From Gammaproteobacteria bacterium (GTDB taxonomy: Bacteria; Pseudomonadota; Gammaproteobacteria; Xanthomonadales; SZUA-36): DNA of 64,000 nucleotides. This document shows positions 35,041-44,298 of the stretch, piece by piece. Made by a program: the position numbers and the translations under genes. Under the pieces are notes generated by a model. The model had not been told where the DNA came from. It saw only the letters and a program-made list of their open reading frames with translations, and made no database searches. The stretch is taken from assembly GCA_021772935.1 (NCBI GenBank), contig JAJFLA010000031.1, positions 47,000-110,999 on the forward strand. The letters are read 5' to 3'. How positions within the stretch are numbered: position 1 is the stretch's first letter; every line of letters begins with the position of its first letter.

Positions 35041-35436
35041 ATGGTCCAAGAACCCGAATACTCATTAATAGTACTGATTGCTCGAGTTTTGCTGACCATG
35101 GTTTTTCTGGTCAGCGGCATTCACAAAACATGGTGGTATGCAAAGGCTGTCGAAGAATTCAAGCAAGCGTCCGTTCCACTGATACCTGTTTCTCTACCGT
35201 TGACAATCGTGCTTCATATCATTGCTTCACTCTGCATAATAAGCGGGGTTTTTGTTGAGGGAGCGGCCGTATTGTTGGCCCTGTTCACATTGGTTACTAC
35301 CCTTTGGGTATTCCGTTTCTGGAATAAAACGGGGCTAGAACGACTGCAGCAAAGCAGGGCGGCAATTACAAACCTGGGTCTCATTGGCGGCTTGTTATTA
35401 CTTGTTGCCACAGGTTCTGGGCAGTATGTCATCTAG
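35041..35436 (+). CDS. DoxX-family membrane protein
   Basis: This 131-residue integral membrane protein has about four hydrophobic segments (LIVLIARVLLTMVFLVSGI; IPVSLPLTIVLHIIASLCII; AAVLLALFTLVTTLWVF; GLIGGLLLLVATGSG). The GIHKTW start of loop 1 and FWNKTG are typical of DoxX-like proteins. Despite the name, most members are not proven thiosulfate:quinone oxidoreductase parts. The frame is open up to 34807 but the family length and hydrophobic start favour ATG 35038 or 35041. It is divergent from the Gfo/Idh/MocA gene. Confidence 0.78.
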   Translation: MVQEPEYSLIVLIARVLLTMVFLVSGIHKTWWYAKAVEEFKQASVPLIPVSLPLTIVLHIIASLCIISGVFVEGAAVLLALFTLVTTLWVFRFWNKTGLERLQQSRAAITNLGLIGGLLLLVATGSGQYVI

Positions 35437-35745
35437 GAGCCTGTCGGGTTTGACGGATGGTAGTTAGGTAACCGGGCCCCAGGGGTCTTGTGTAATCTGC
35501 AGCTTAGCCATAGCCCTGTTTCAGAGCCGTTCTCAAGCAAACCCAACAATATGTACTTGATTAGATGGTTCAAGAAAAAAATTGTATGCAAACGCCCGCA
35601 CAACATTGCGATTATATTGCTGTATAGTTCATAATATCGAAATTATCACAATAAAGAGTTGAACGACATTGGAAACTCAAGCACACACAACACCTGGTTT
35701 GCAGTGTGTTTTACAGGAGCCACTGTGTAGATCAAAGAGAACTAT
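35437..35745. promoter_or_regulatory. Promoter region of the beta-lactamase-fold gene with two operator-like sites
   Basis: This 309-base gap holds no gene. TGCAAACGCCCGCA at 35587-35600 matches the LacI-type operator TGCAAACGTTTGCA at 11 of 14 positions. ATAATATCGAAATTAT at 35631-35646 is nearly identical (15 of 16) to a site before the first TonB receptor. The gene may therefore answer to both regulators encoded in the window. Confidence 0.45.
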
Positions 35746-36822
35746 ATGCGTAATTTAATCATTTCTTTTGTAGCAACGACCGTCCTGAGTGGTTGCCTGC
35801 AAACAGTTGCTCATGCTGAACCATGCATGGAAATCACACTTACCGGTACCATGGGGGGGCCGCCAATTGTAAATGGCCTCGCGGGTGCGGGAACGCTGGT
35901 TAAGTATGGGGACAGTGCCAATAATTGCGGTGATGTGTTGCTTCAGTTTGATACCGGTCGTGGGACCATCGGAAGACTCTCACAGCTGGGGGTGTCACCC
36001 TTGCAGCTGGATGCGGTATTCATAAGCCACATGCACTCTGATCATATTGAAGACCTGGCAGGGATCATGCAGTATCGATGGCACTTTCTGGGTGAGCCAC
36101 TGGATGTGGTTTGCAGTGCAGACGTTTCTGCGGCAAAGCCACCGCCCGGCCGCATCATGAGTTGTGCTGGCTACCTGGAACATGTTGGTGATGCGTTTCT
36201 GGCCTCCGGCGAAATTGCTCAACGTCATTTAGAAAACAAAAAACGTAATCCGGCGGGTCCCGCCTCAGTGGCTCTGTTGAAAGCTGTGAGTCTGCCGTTA
36301 CCGGACCAACCGGGCACGATTGTTTGGCAGCACGGAGAAGTGCGTGTCAGCGCCATCGCATCAAAACACATACCCGGTCACCTTTCCTACCGGGTGGACA
36401 GCCCTGCTGGCAGTGTTGTCATTGGTGGTGACGCAGGCAACAGCAAAGCACAGCCGCCACGAAGCAGCTCGAGCTCAGAAACCGTTGAGCTGCTCGCAAA
36501 AAACGCAGATGTTCTGGTCCATTCCGTTATTCATCCGATATTTTCACCAGGCGCAGGCAGCTCGTTTCCGGCGAAGGTGTTTTACCGACAAAGCACAGCG
36601 ACTGACCTTGGAGCGATGGCACAACGGGCCGGTGTCAGTCACTTGATGTTTACACACCTGATCCCCGCCCTTGGCACAGGGTCACATGGCCCCTTCAAGT
36701 TACCCTCCGGCCCGCTGGAAAAAGAAGATTTTAGAGCAGCAGCCAAATCAGGTGGTTTCACCGGCAAAACATATGTCGGTGTCGACCTGCTAACGTTGAG
36801 ACTCCCACTTGTTGTTGAATAA
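35746..36822 (+). CDS. Exported metallo-beta-lactamase-fold hydrolase, probable lipoprotein
   Basis: This 358-residue protein starts with a signal sequence whose TTVLSGC is a good lipobox; a non-lipid cleavage at AHA/EPC is the alternative. The metallo-beta-lactamase metal motif FISHMHSDHIEDL lies near residue 92, with further ligands in VVIGGDAG and MFTHLIPALG. It resembles RNase Z-like MBL proteins, but export argues for a periplasmic or outer-membrane esterase/lactonase-type role. It sits between the GntR-linked module and the TonB receptor, which carry matching upstream palindromes. Confidence 0.85.
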   Translation: MRNLIISFVATTVLSGCLQTVAHAEPCMEITLTGTMGGPPIVNGLAGAGTLVKYGDSANNCGDVLLQFDTGRGTIGRLSQLGVSPLQLDAVFISHMHSDHIEDLAGIMQYRWHFLGEPLDVVCSADVSAAKPPPGRIMSCAGYLEHVGDAFLASGEIAQRHLENKKRNPAGPASVALLKAVSLPLPDQPGTIVWQHGEVRVSAIASKHIPGHLSYRVDSPAGSVVIGGDAGNSKAQPPRSSSSSETVELLAKNADVLVHSVIHPIFSPGAGSSFPAKVFYRQSTATDLGAMAQRAGVSHLMFTHLIPALGTGSHGPFKLPSGPLEKEDFRAAAKSGGFTGKTYVGVDLLTLRLPLVVE

Positions 36823-36975
36823 AAGTTTAACCTTCCAGGCTTTGTATCGGTCCCGCTGATTATTCACCTTCAGAGCTGAAAATGAAGTAAATAAATCTTC
36901 TTTTGTCCAAAAACATAAAATAACGATAATTTAATGATTGCGCTCATCATGCCGATTATTTATAGTGTTAGTATA

Positions 36976-36991
36976 ATAATATCGTAATTAT
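36976..36991. promoter_or_regulatory. Operator-like palindrome before the first TonB receptor
   Basis: ATAATATCGTAATTAT (arms ATAAT/ATTAT) lies 35 bases before the receptor start and differs by one base from the site at 35631-35646. Position and similarity suggest one regulator, most simply the GntR protein at 29128-29838. Confidence 0.5.
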
Positions 36992-37025
36992 GCACTCACG
37001 TTTCTCTGAGTAATCGGGAGGATTT

Positions 37026-39413
37026 ATGTTTACACGTCCACAAGCAGGAAAGACACTTCAAGTGTCTTTTACAAAATTATTTGCCTTTGGTGCTTTATGC
37101 GTCTCTACAATATTGGCACCTCAACAACAGGCAATGGCACAGGATGAGGCTGGGGTTGAAGAGTTGGCATTGGAAGAAATTCTGGTAACTTCCAGGCGTT
37201 ATGAAGAAAGTCTGGAGGATGCGCCGGTAGCGGTTAATGTTATGACCGGAGATTATATTAATCAAAACAGAATCCAACGAGCCGATGACATCCTGGATTT
37301 CACCCCAGGTGCAACCTGGGAGTCCTTTAGTAAGATGCAGCCAGTGGCAAGCATGCGTGGTGTTATTGCACCAACACCGGGCAACTCTTCAAGTGAAGCC
37401 TCTATCCAGACGGTGGTTGATAATGTTGTGATCACCAAGGACTTTATGAAGTCACCACCCATTTTCGACCTTGCCCGTGTTGAAGTGCTACGCGGACCGC
37501 AGGGCACTTCATTTGGTCGTAACGCTTCGGTGGGACTGATACATTTTGTTACCAATCGACCCAACCAGGAAACCTCCGGTGGGTTTACTGCGACCTACGG
37601 AAGTGATGAGCTGATTGAGGTGGATGGTTTTTATAACAGTGCACTGTCGGATACAGTTTCCGGTCGGTTTGCTTTTAATCATGATGAACAAGACGGTCCC
37701 ACGGAGTCGATTTCCACTGGTGAGGGTCTGGATGGCGATTCAAATACAGCCTTTCGTGGCTCCCTGTTGTTTGAGCCCAGCGATAATTTCAGCGCTTATG
37801 TAAAACTGGAATATAGTGAGGATCGGGATGATGCCCCTGTCCGGCACGGCTATCAACAACCTGATGGTTCGGATTGCTCGATTCCATTTGTAACCAGTCC
37901 GCCCTATAAAGTGACCTTTTTTGATGACTGTGATGATCCATTCAAAACGGAAATTTCGGTTGAAGATGACGAGTTTGAGTTTCACACAGACCGGGACATC
38001 CTGACTTTCGCAGCTGAGCTCGTATGGAGTCTCGACAACGATCTGGCAGTAACTTCAATTACCGGTTTTATGGACGGCAAAACAGATTCTCTGATGGATT
38101 TGATTGGTACACCCAATGATGTCTCTTTCCAGGAAGTGAAAAACGATGGTAATTCCTTTACTCAGGAAATCCGTCTGGACAACCAGAGCAGTGGCAATAA
38201 ACTTCGCTGGTTGGCTGGTGCCTACTTTATGACTGATGATGAAGACCGTTTCGAGGAAAACAAGTTTCAACCACGGGATGCTCGTGGTGGCCCATTTGTA
38301 CCGACATTTTTGGCAACTTTCTCCAATAACCAGACGGACAGTTACTCCCTGTTTGGTGAGTTGACCTACGATATTTCAGACACGACAACATTGACTTATG
38401 GCGGACGCTGGGTGCGGGATGAAAAGGATTATCTCTACGGCGTTGCCGCTTCGGGTGTTAACCGTCAATTGACTGGCATTCCAGGTGTTGGCCCGGACAT
38501 CGATGGTGTTGCTCAAGCGTGTCGGTCCAATAGCGCAGGACCGCCTGATCCAACCTGTGGGACGCGAGAGAACCCACTTGGTTTTAGCGACCACCCAGTC
38601 AGCGATGCTTGGAGTGATTACATTTCCAAGTTGTCTTTGTCCCACGCCATTAATGATGACGTGAATGTTTACGTGCTGTATTCCGAGGGCTTCAAAAGCG
38701 GTACTTTCCAACCGGATGCACGTAATAAATCCAGTGCCGATATTGTTGTTGAACCGGAAACCTCGACCAACATTGAGTTGGGTTTAAAAGGCGCGACGGC
38801 ACGTGCTCGCTACGCCATCACAGCATTTTTCCTCGAGGTTGAAGATGTACAGACGATCAACCTGATACCGGTTGGAGATGGCTTCACCGGCTTGATCAGC
38901 AATGTCGGTTCAGTAGAAACCCTGGGTCTTGAAGTCGAAGGCACGTTCCTGCTAAGCGACAACTTCCTCTTTGGTGGCAACGCCGCTCTGTTGGATTCCG
39001 AACTGAAAGATACACTCGACCCCTCGGGTGGTGGCTTTGATATCAGTGGTCAAAGGCCACCGGGCGCACCTGAATGGACATTTGCGTTTTATGGCGAATA
39101 CACGATATCTCTTGCCGGCGGTTCAAGCATGCAGTTGCGGGCAGATGTTCGTGGTCGTGATGATGTGTTTAACCAGACCTCTGTACGAGACACCAATCCA
39201 CCGCTGCGGTTACGGCCCGAGGTTATCAATTTTGGTGGCAGATTAAGCTGGCTGTCGGCAGACGAAAACTGGAACGTTTCTTTGTGGATGAAAAACATTA
39301 ATGAAGATGTCGATGTCGAAAACTTTGGTCCGCCCAGCCCGTGCTGTAGTACGTTTGCTGCGGGTTTCCGCAATAAGAGAAGTTACGGCGCTACGGTGAG
39401 CTATACCTTTTGA
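37026..39413 (+). CDS. TonB-dependent receptor (first)
   Basis: This 795-residue outer-membrane receptor has an N-terminal signal peptide (cleavage near AMA/QDE) and a TonB-box-like EEILVTSRR at about residue 49. A plug domain contains VEVLRGPQGTSFGRNASVGL, and a 22-strand barrel ends NKRSYGATVSYTF with the terminal Phe. Such receptors import scarce ligands using TonB-ExbBD energy. It is paralogous to the receptor at 39702, with matching motifs (RFxKMQP, RGPQGTSFGRNAS, SGQRP-PEWT). It belongs to the iron-complex/FyuA-like outer-membrane receptors expanded in marine catabolic clusters; the ligand is unknown. Confidence 0.93.
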   Translation: MFTRPQAGKTLQVSFTKLFAFGALCVSTILAPQQQAMAQDEAGVEELALEEILVTSRRYEESLEDAPVAVNVMTGDYINQNRIQRADDILDFTPGATWESFSKMQPVASMRGVIAPTPGNSSSEASIQTVVDNVVITKDFMKSPPIFDLARVEVLRGPQGTSFGRNASVGLIHFVTNRPNQETSGGFTATYGSDELIEVDGFYNSALSDTVSGRFAFNHDEQDGPTESISTGEGLDGDSNTAFRGSLLFEPSDNFSAYVKLEYSEDRDDAPVRHGYQQPDGSDCSIPFVTSPPYKVTFFDDCDDPFKTEISVEDDEFEFHTDRDILTFAAELVWSLDNDLAVTSITGFMDGKTDSLMDLIGTPNDVSFQEVKNDGNSFTQEIRLDNQSSGNKLRWLAGAYFMTDDEDRFEENKFQPRDARGGPFVPTFLATFSNNQTDSYSLFGELTYDISDTTTLTYGGRWVRDEKDYLYGVAASGVNRQLTGIPGVGPDIDGVAQACRSNSAGPPDPTCGTRENPLGFSDHPVSDAWSDYISKLSLSHAINDDVNVYVLYSEGFKSGTFQPDARNKSSADIVVEPETSTNIELGLKGATARARYAITAFFLEVEDVQTINLIPVGDGFTGLISNVGSVETLGLEVEGTFLLSDNFLFGGNAALLDSELKDTLDPSGGGFDISGQRPPGAPEWTFAFYGEYTISLAGGSSMQLRADVRGRDDVFNQTSVRDTNPPLRLRPEVINFGGRLSWLSADENWNVSLWMKNINEDVDVENFGPPSPCCSTFAAGFRNKRSYGATVSYTF

Positions 39414-39450
39414 TATGATCTAAAAACGTTACTTTAAAACATTATCAATA

Positions 39451-39481
39451 ACGGCAACCATGCGTGGTTGCCGTTTTTTTT
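39451..39481 (+). terminator. Strong Rho-independent terminator after the first TonB receptor
   Basis: A perfect 10-base-pair stem ACGGCAACCA/TGGTTGCCGT with loop TGCG is followed by a run of eight T. It lies 37 bases after the stop codon. Confidence 0.95.
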
Positions 39482-39601
39482 GGCCTGCCCTTCCAGTTGC
39501 GACCAGGTGTCTGCAGCGGGTACCCCGAAAGAGTTAAGACGCCGTCGGTTCGGTTATCAAGCATAAGGCGAGGATGAAATGTTCAGAAACACCCTACTTT
39601 A

Positions 39602-39615
39602 TGCAAACGTTTGCA
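39602..39615. promoter_or_regulatory. LacI-type operator before the second TonB receptor
   Basis: TGCAAACGTTTGCA is a perfect palindrome with the central CG typical of LacI/GalR-family operators. It lies 86 bases before the receptor start and is identical to the site at 49506-49519 near the LacI gene. Confidence 0.75.
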
Positions 39616-39701
39616 CGAAACGATACGCCAAGCTACAATCGAAGCACATCTCTTCCCTCTATGTTCATATCACGATTTAATTTTAATTGGAGTGACAATA
39701 A

Positions 39702-42116
39702 ATGAGTACTGCGGAAATACATACCATTGTAAGACGATATAGGCAGCATTGTTTGTGGGTTTTAGTTGTGCTGCTTTTAGCACCAGCCCAGCACCTATTG
39801 GCACAAGAGGACGATGATGGGGAAAGCGCAGGCGCGCTCGAGGAAATACTGATAACGGCGAGGAGGTTTGAGGGTGATATCAGCGATGAACCACTTTCCG
39901 TCGCGACTCTTGATGATGAGTACATGCGGGCCCAGGGTATTTTTACGGTCAAAAGTGCGGTTGAGTTTACACCGTCAGTGACTTATATCCGCTTCAATAA
40001 AATGCAGCCTGAATACAGTATGAGGGGGGTGAGCTCTCCATCTGAAGGCTCAGCGCATGATTCTTCTGTTGTTACCGTGATTGACGATGTTCCCGTTACA
40101 AAAGAATTTTTGAAAAACCCGGCGTTCTTTGATGTTGAACGGGTCGAGGTGCTACGTGGACCACAGGGAACGTCTTTTGGACGGAACGCATCGGCAGGGC
40201 TTGTGCACATCATCTCCAAACGTCCAACCGCGGAGTTTGAAGCGGGTACTACGGCAGGTGTAGGTAGCCACGGTTTGTTGGAATTTGATGCCTTTGTTAG
40301 TGGGCCGGTATCCGAAAGTGTCAACGGTCGCCTGGCGGCCCACCATAACAGTCATGACGGCTACACAGAATCGGCGTTAACCGGTGAAGGGCTTGATGGT
40401 GAAGAAAACAACAGTGTTCGAGGTTCTCTGATTTTCACTCCTTCGGACAGATTGTCAGTGTATTTTAAATTTGAAGCCAGTCAGGATCGCGATGATGGCC
40501 CAATACGTCGCTCCCGAGATTGCACCAAACCACAATTAGCGACACAGCGACCAGGCCCTCCTGCATTGCACCCGACATTTCCAGCACCGTTTACCTCGTT
40601 TGAGCCATTTACAGATTCATGCGATGTGTGGAAAACAGAAAAAACCACCCAGTTTGATCCGGGTACTGAATTATTTCTAAATCGTGACATTATCAGTGTG
40701 TCAACAAATGTGGTTTACAACATTACGGACGACGTAACCCTTACGTCCGTTACGGGCTATCAGGACGGTGATTCGGAATACTTTATTGATGCTCACGGCA
40801 CACCATCGGCCATTTTGTTCCAGAACACATCCAATGACGCTTCAACCTTTTCTGAGGAGATCAGGTTTGACAACCTGGCCTCTGGCAACCGCCTGACCTG
40901 GTTGACCGGAATATATTATATGCAGGATGAGCACTTTCGGGATGACGAAAACCGTTTTTACGACCCGGTTGGACAACCCGGGCCACTGGATGGAAAAGTT
41001 TTGACACTGGATACTAAAGTATCCAATAGCGAAACGGAGTCCATTGGTTTGTTCGCTGAACTGAACTATGACTTTACAGAGAAACTGACTGGTACTTTTG
41101 GCATTCGTTACAGCAAAGATGACCGCGATTTCTGGATTTCCCATACTGCTCGGGGGTGGGCACCCAAGGCGGCTGGCTTTGTATTTGATTCAGCAGGCAC
41201 CTGTGTCTTTCCTGGCCCGCCGACATTCAACCGGGTTGGCTGCGGTGAACTCATTGGCTGGGGAACGCCGGACGCCCCCAACCCGAACCGGGCCGTGATT
41301 AGCGATGACTGGGACAATGTTAGTATTAAGCTCGCGTTGGATTACACCGTTTCAGATAATTCACGTGTATATGCTGCTTACTCTGAGGGCTATAAAACCG
41401 GTGGATTCCAACCAGAACCGTTCACCTTTGAAGATGCCTTGGTACCGTTTAATGAAGAAGAGTCTGCTAACTACGAAATTGGTTATCGTGGGATGCTGGC
41501 AGATAATCGGCTACAACTGAATATCACGGGTTTTTTCCTGGACTACTCAGACCTTCAGGTAACACAGTTTATTAACCGGGGTGACTCTTTTACCGCACTC
41601 ATCGACAATGCGGGCAATGTAGAAACATTTGGTCTCGAGTTTGATGTTGCTTTTCAGCTGACTGAAGGCCTGATGTTGCGCGGCACCTATGCAAAACTGG
41701 ATGCGGAGTTCGTGGATACCTTTCTGGTAGATGGCGATGGCAACGTTTCTGATTTCAGTGGTCAGCGACCCGATAATTCACCGGAATGGACGGCAACGTT
41801 TGCCGCTGAATATACCCTTAACCTAAGCGACGGTTCACGTCTGATGTTCCGTGGTGACTACCGTGGGCGCAGTGATGTATTTGACGACACGGGCGAATTG
41901 GCCATCCGCCTACGGCCCGGCGTAGAAGTGTTTGGTGCCCGTATAAGCTGGTTTTCAGCCAATGCCGATTGGGAAGTGTCTTTGTGGGGAAGAAACCTGG
42001 GTGAGGAAGAACAGGTTTTAAGTATCAGCCCGTTCCAGCCGGACACCTTGCAACTGCCGACTGGTTTTGACCAACCGCGAACGTACGGATTATCAGCCAG
42101 CTATTACTGGAACTGA
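39702..42116 (+). CDS. TonB-dependent receptor (second)
   Basis: This 804-residue receptor has a signal sequence (WVLVVLLLAPAQHLLAQ) and a TonB-box-like EEILITARR. The plug has VEVLRGPQGTSFGRNASAGL, and the barrel ends RTYGLSASYYWN. The polar extension before the signal core (residues 1-15) may mean that translation starts later. It is a diverged paralogue of the receptor 288 bases upstream but carries a LacI-type operator rather than the TATCG palindrome, so the pair seems to be under separate control. It is the probable outer-membrane entry for the second module. Confidence 0.93.
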   Translation: MSTAEIHTIVRRYRQHCLWVLVVLLLAPAQHLLAQEDDDGESAGALEEILITARRFEGDISDEPLSVATLDDEYMRAQGIFTVKSAVEFTPSVTYIRFNKMQPEYSMRGVSSPSEGSAHDSSVVTVIDDVPVTKEFLKNPAFFDVERVEVLRGPQGTSFGRNASAGLVHIISKRPTAEFEAGTTAGVGSHGLLEFDAFVSGPVSESVNGRLAAHHNSHDGYTESALTGEGLDGEENNSVRGSLIFTPSDRLSVYFKFEASQDRDDGPIRRSRDCTKPQLATQRPGPPALHPTFPAPFTSFEPFTDSCDVWKTEKTTQFDPGTELFLNRDIISVSTNVVYNITDDVTLTSVTGYQDGDSEYFIDAHGTPSAILFQNTSNDASTFSEEIRFDNLASGNRLTWLTGIYYMQDEHFRDDENRFYDPVGQPGPLDGKVLTLDTKVSNSETESIGLFAELNYDFTEKLTGTFGIRYSKDDRDFWISHTARGWAPKAAGFVFDSAGTCVFPGPPTFNRVGCGELIGWGTPDAPNPNRAVISDDWDNVSIKLALDYTVSDNSRVYAAYSEGYKTGGFQPEPFTFEDALVPFNEEESANYEIGYRGMLADNRLQLNITGFFLDYSDLQVTQFINRGDSFTALIDNAGNVETFGLEFDVAFQLTEGLMLRGTYAKLDAEFVDTFLVDGDGNVSDFSGQRPDNSPEWTATFAAEYTLNLSDGSRLMFRGDYRGRSDVFDDTGELAIRLRPGVEVFGARISWFSANADWEVSLWGRNLGEEEQVLSISPFQPDTLQLPTGFDQPRTYGLSASYYWN

Positions 42117-42136
42117 AACCCTATACGTTTAACCAG

Positions 42137-42167
42137 AAACGGCAGCACTTTAAGCTGCCGTTTTTTT
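42137..42167 (+). terminator. Rho-independent terminator after the second TonB receptor
   Basis: The stem AAACGGCAGC/GCTGCCGTTT around the loop ACTTTAA runs into seven to eight T. It lies 20 bases after the stop codon. Confidence 0.92.
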
Positions 42168-42186
42168 ATGCTTTAACATCGTCAGA

Positions 42187-42414
42187 TCAACATGCGCCCA
42201 AGCTGACCCGGTTACTTAAAACGGCTTGGTTGTTAGTGGGTTCGGAAACAGCGGTCTCTAAACCGCCGCTGGTGTCCAGCCTCAGATGCACTTCACAGTT
42301 TTGGGTATAGGTATCCTGGTCCAGGTGGCTCAGGCTGCCATGGTGTGGGTGTGGGTGGTTATTGGCAAATGCCAACCGTGTCAAACTGCTTCCAACCGCG
42401 GCGCCACCCAACAT
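42187..42414 (-). CDS. Small hypothetical protein, possibly exported
   Basis: The function is not recognised. The 75-codon frame encodes a hydrophobic, small-residue N-terminus (MLGGAAVGSSLTRLAFA) followed by a His-rich segment NNHPHPHHG and a short polar domain with two Cys. The frame stays open upstream and reads QLRQIISASATM before this Met, which together resemble a signal sequence. The true start would then lie inside the 3' end of the carboxymuconolactone decarboxylase-like gene. It follows that gene on the same strand and could be a co-expressed small periplasmic subunit. Confidence 0.35.
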   Translation of the reverse strand: MLGGAAVGSSLTRLAFANNHPHPHHGSLSHLDQDTYTQNCEVHLRLDTSGGLETAVSEPTNNQAVLSNRVSLGAC

Positions 42415-42452
42415 GGTTGCACTTGCACTGATGATCTGTCTTAACTGTGGGC

Positions 42453-43079
42453 TTATTTGGCCCAGTAGTCTTTGGCTTTGCTTGAGTCTTGCGCAGATTG
42501 TTTGCTCTCGAAGCCCGGCGCCATCGATACCTCGGTGCCGGCGAGTACCTGGTGGTGCTGAATATTCAGTGTGCGCAACCAGCGTTGCTGGCCCATCGTC
42601 AGCGCAATAAAAAACCCCAGCTCAACCAGTTCTGGCTCCGAGAAGTTTTTGTGTAGACGGTCCCAGAGTTCGTCCGTGGTGGTCAAGTCCCAAGTAATGG
42701 CTTCTGTATAGGCAAGCGCAGCCTTTTCTCTGGCGTCATAACGGTCGGATTTTTCAAACTCAAGTAATTCCAGCAAATCGGCTTCAACCAGTCCGGCATT
42801 GCGCGACTTTTCAGAACGTTGATTACCGCAGTATTCGCATTTCACCGAGCGGGAAACATAGATGCGACAGAGCTCTTTGATTTCATGAGTTACAACTCCA
42901 TCCAGAAAAGATTCTCTCCAGGCGGTTGCGAATGCTTTCATAATGGGAGGACGGTGCGCCCGAACCGCCTGACTTTCCGGTCGCGGTGTACCTTGTTTGG
43001 CACAAAGCTCAAGCTCGGGAAGTATGTCCGGGTCATTCACTTTGGCGAGGTCAATAAAGCTGATTCTCTGTTTACTCAT
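42453..43079 (-). CDS. Carboxymuconolactone decarboxylase-family (AhpD-like) protein
   Basis: This 208-residue, all-helical CMD-family protein has the redox motif CEYCGNQRS near residue 79. Around it lie HEIKELCRIYVSRSV and the second helix pair AALAYTEAITWDL. The CxxC suggests an AhpD-like peroxidase/disulfide activity rather than true carboxymuconolactone decarboxylase. It is divergent from the TRAP operon; an imperfect LacI-type operator lies between them. Members are frequent in aromatic-degradation clusters, but no ring-cleavage gene is seen here. Confidence 0.85.
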   Translation of the reverse strand: MSKQRISFIDLAKVNDPDILPELELCAKQGTPRPESQAVRAHRPPIMKAFATAWRESFLDGVVTHEIKELCRIYVSRSVKCEYCGNQRSEKSRNAGLVEADLLELLEFEKSDRYDAREKAALAYTEAITWDLTTTDELWDRLHKNFSEPELVELGFFIALTMGQQRWLRTLNIQHHQVLAGTEVSMAPGFESKQSAQDSSKAKDYWAK

Positions 43080-43121
43080 TAATCTGTCACCAGTTCAGTT
43101 GAAATGCCTGCTATTATAGTA

Positions 43122-43135
43122 CGCAATCGTTTGCA
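43122..43135. promoter_or_regulatory. Imperfect LacI-type operator between the CMD and TRAP genes
   Basis: CGCAATCGTTTGCA matches TGCAAACGTTTGCA at 12 of 14 positions. It lies 43 bases before the CMD start and 128 before dctP. Confidence 0.55.
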
Positions 43136-43262
43136 TAGTCTGCTTCCCGACAAGCCTTCGGTCAAGTAGAATGGCCTAACTAAGCAGCCCAATGAGACAT
43201 AACCAGGGCCTTTTGTTTTGTTTGCAAGCACATTTTCACCAACAAAAACGGGATATGACAAC

Positions 43263-44273
43263 GTGAATTTTTTGAGAGCCACCCAACAGCTGTCCATGCT
43301 GGTCGTTCCACTCGTGTTCTTGCTAAGCGCCTGCTCGCCGTCTGCCGACAAGGGGCCTATCGTAATCAAGTTTCCACATGTAACCGCACCCGGAACACCA
43401 AAGGGACAAGGCGCCGAACGGTTACGACAAATGGTTGCTGAAAGACTGGGTGATAAGGTAGTGATTGAGGTTTATCCATCAGGCCAGCTCATGAGTGATG
43501 ATGATTCTCTGGAGGCACTGGCGTTTGGTGAGGTTCAGATGATTGCCGTTTCCTTGTCAAAACTTGACCGGCTTACACGCAGGTTCCAGGTATTTGATTT
43601 GCCATTCCTGTTTGAGGATCTGGCGTCAGTAGAAACCTTTCAGGCCAGCGACGCTGGTAAAAACCTGCTGAGTGAATTGATCGACAAAGGTTTCCAGGGC
43701 ATGGCTTACTGGCATAATGGCATGAAACAGTTTGGTGGCCCGGTTCCATTGCGTCAGCCAAACGACGGTAAGGGTCTTAAATTCCGTATTATGGAATCTG
43801 ATGTGCTCGAAGCACAGATCCTGGCAATGGACGGTAACCCTCAAAAAATGGCATTTGGTGAAGTTTACCAAGCCCTGCAAACCGGTGCTATTGACGCGCA
43901 AGAGAACACTTGGTCAAATTTGTATTCACAAAAGTTTTTTGAGGTTCAGGACTTCATTACCGAGAGCAACCACGGTTATCTCGGTTATATGCTCGCGGTT
44001 AATCCGACATTTTGGGCAGGCTTGCCCGCCGATGTACGTGAGCCACTGGAGCAGATAATTGCTGAGGTATCAGCGATGGTTAACGCCAACTCAGAGCTAT
44101 TGAACCAGCAGGCCCGGGAAAAGATCATTGCCACTGGTGTGACGGAAATTATTCAGCTTAATGCACAAGAGCTTGTCGCATGGCGTCAGATCATGAGGCC
44201 GGTATGGGAAGAGTTTGCAGCAGACATTGGAGCCGATACCATGTCAGCCACGCCTGCTGGAAGCAATCACTGA
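43263..44273 (+). CDS. dctP: TRAP transporter solute-binding protein (DctP type), lipoprotein
   Basis: This 336-residue periplasmic binding protein starts at GTG 43263. It has a lipoprotein signal (LVVPLVFLLSAC, lipobox LSAC), so it is tethered to the membrane. The DctP core includes KGQGAERLRQMVAERLGDKV, FEVYPSGQL-like VEVYPSGQL, and LKFRIMESDVLEAQILAMDG with the carboxylate-binding Arg. TRAP systems import carboxylates and related anions using sodium gradients. It is followed by dctQ and dctM in one operon; the substrate is probably an organic acid of the second module. Confidence 0.92.
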   Translation: MNFLRATQQLSMLVVPLVFLLSACSPSADKGPIVIKFPHVTAPGTPKGQGAERLRQMVAERLGDKVVIEVYPSGQLMSDDDSLEALAFGEVQMIAVSLSKLDRLTRRFQVFDLPFLFEDLASVETFQASDAGKNLLSELIDKGFQGMAYWHNGMKQFGGPVPLRQPNDGKGLKFRIMESDVLEAQILAMDGNPQKMAFGEVYQALQTGAIDAQENTWSNLYSQKFFEVQDFITESNHGYLGYMLAVNPTFWAGLPADVREPLEQIIAEVSAMVNANSELLNQQAREKIIATGVTEIIQLNAQELVAWRQIMRPVWEEFAADIGADTMSATPAGSNH

Positions 44274-44298
44274 ACATTTACGCAATCAAATAACGAAG

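Noticed and set aside
35041..35436. DoxX as thiosulfate:quinone oxidoreductase subunit (DoxD/A)
   Set aside because: The protein is a short DoxX-like member without the DoxA partner, and it lies in the carbon-catabolic region, so linking it to sulfur oxidation by name alone is not justified.
37026..42116. Iron-siderophore uptake by the two TonB receptors
   Set aside because: No siderophore synthesis, Fur-box-like site or ABC importer lies nearby; the neighbours are catabolic genes, so an organic substrate is likelier.
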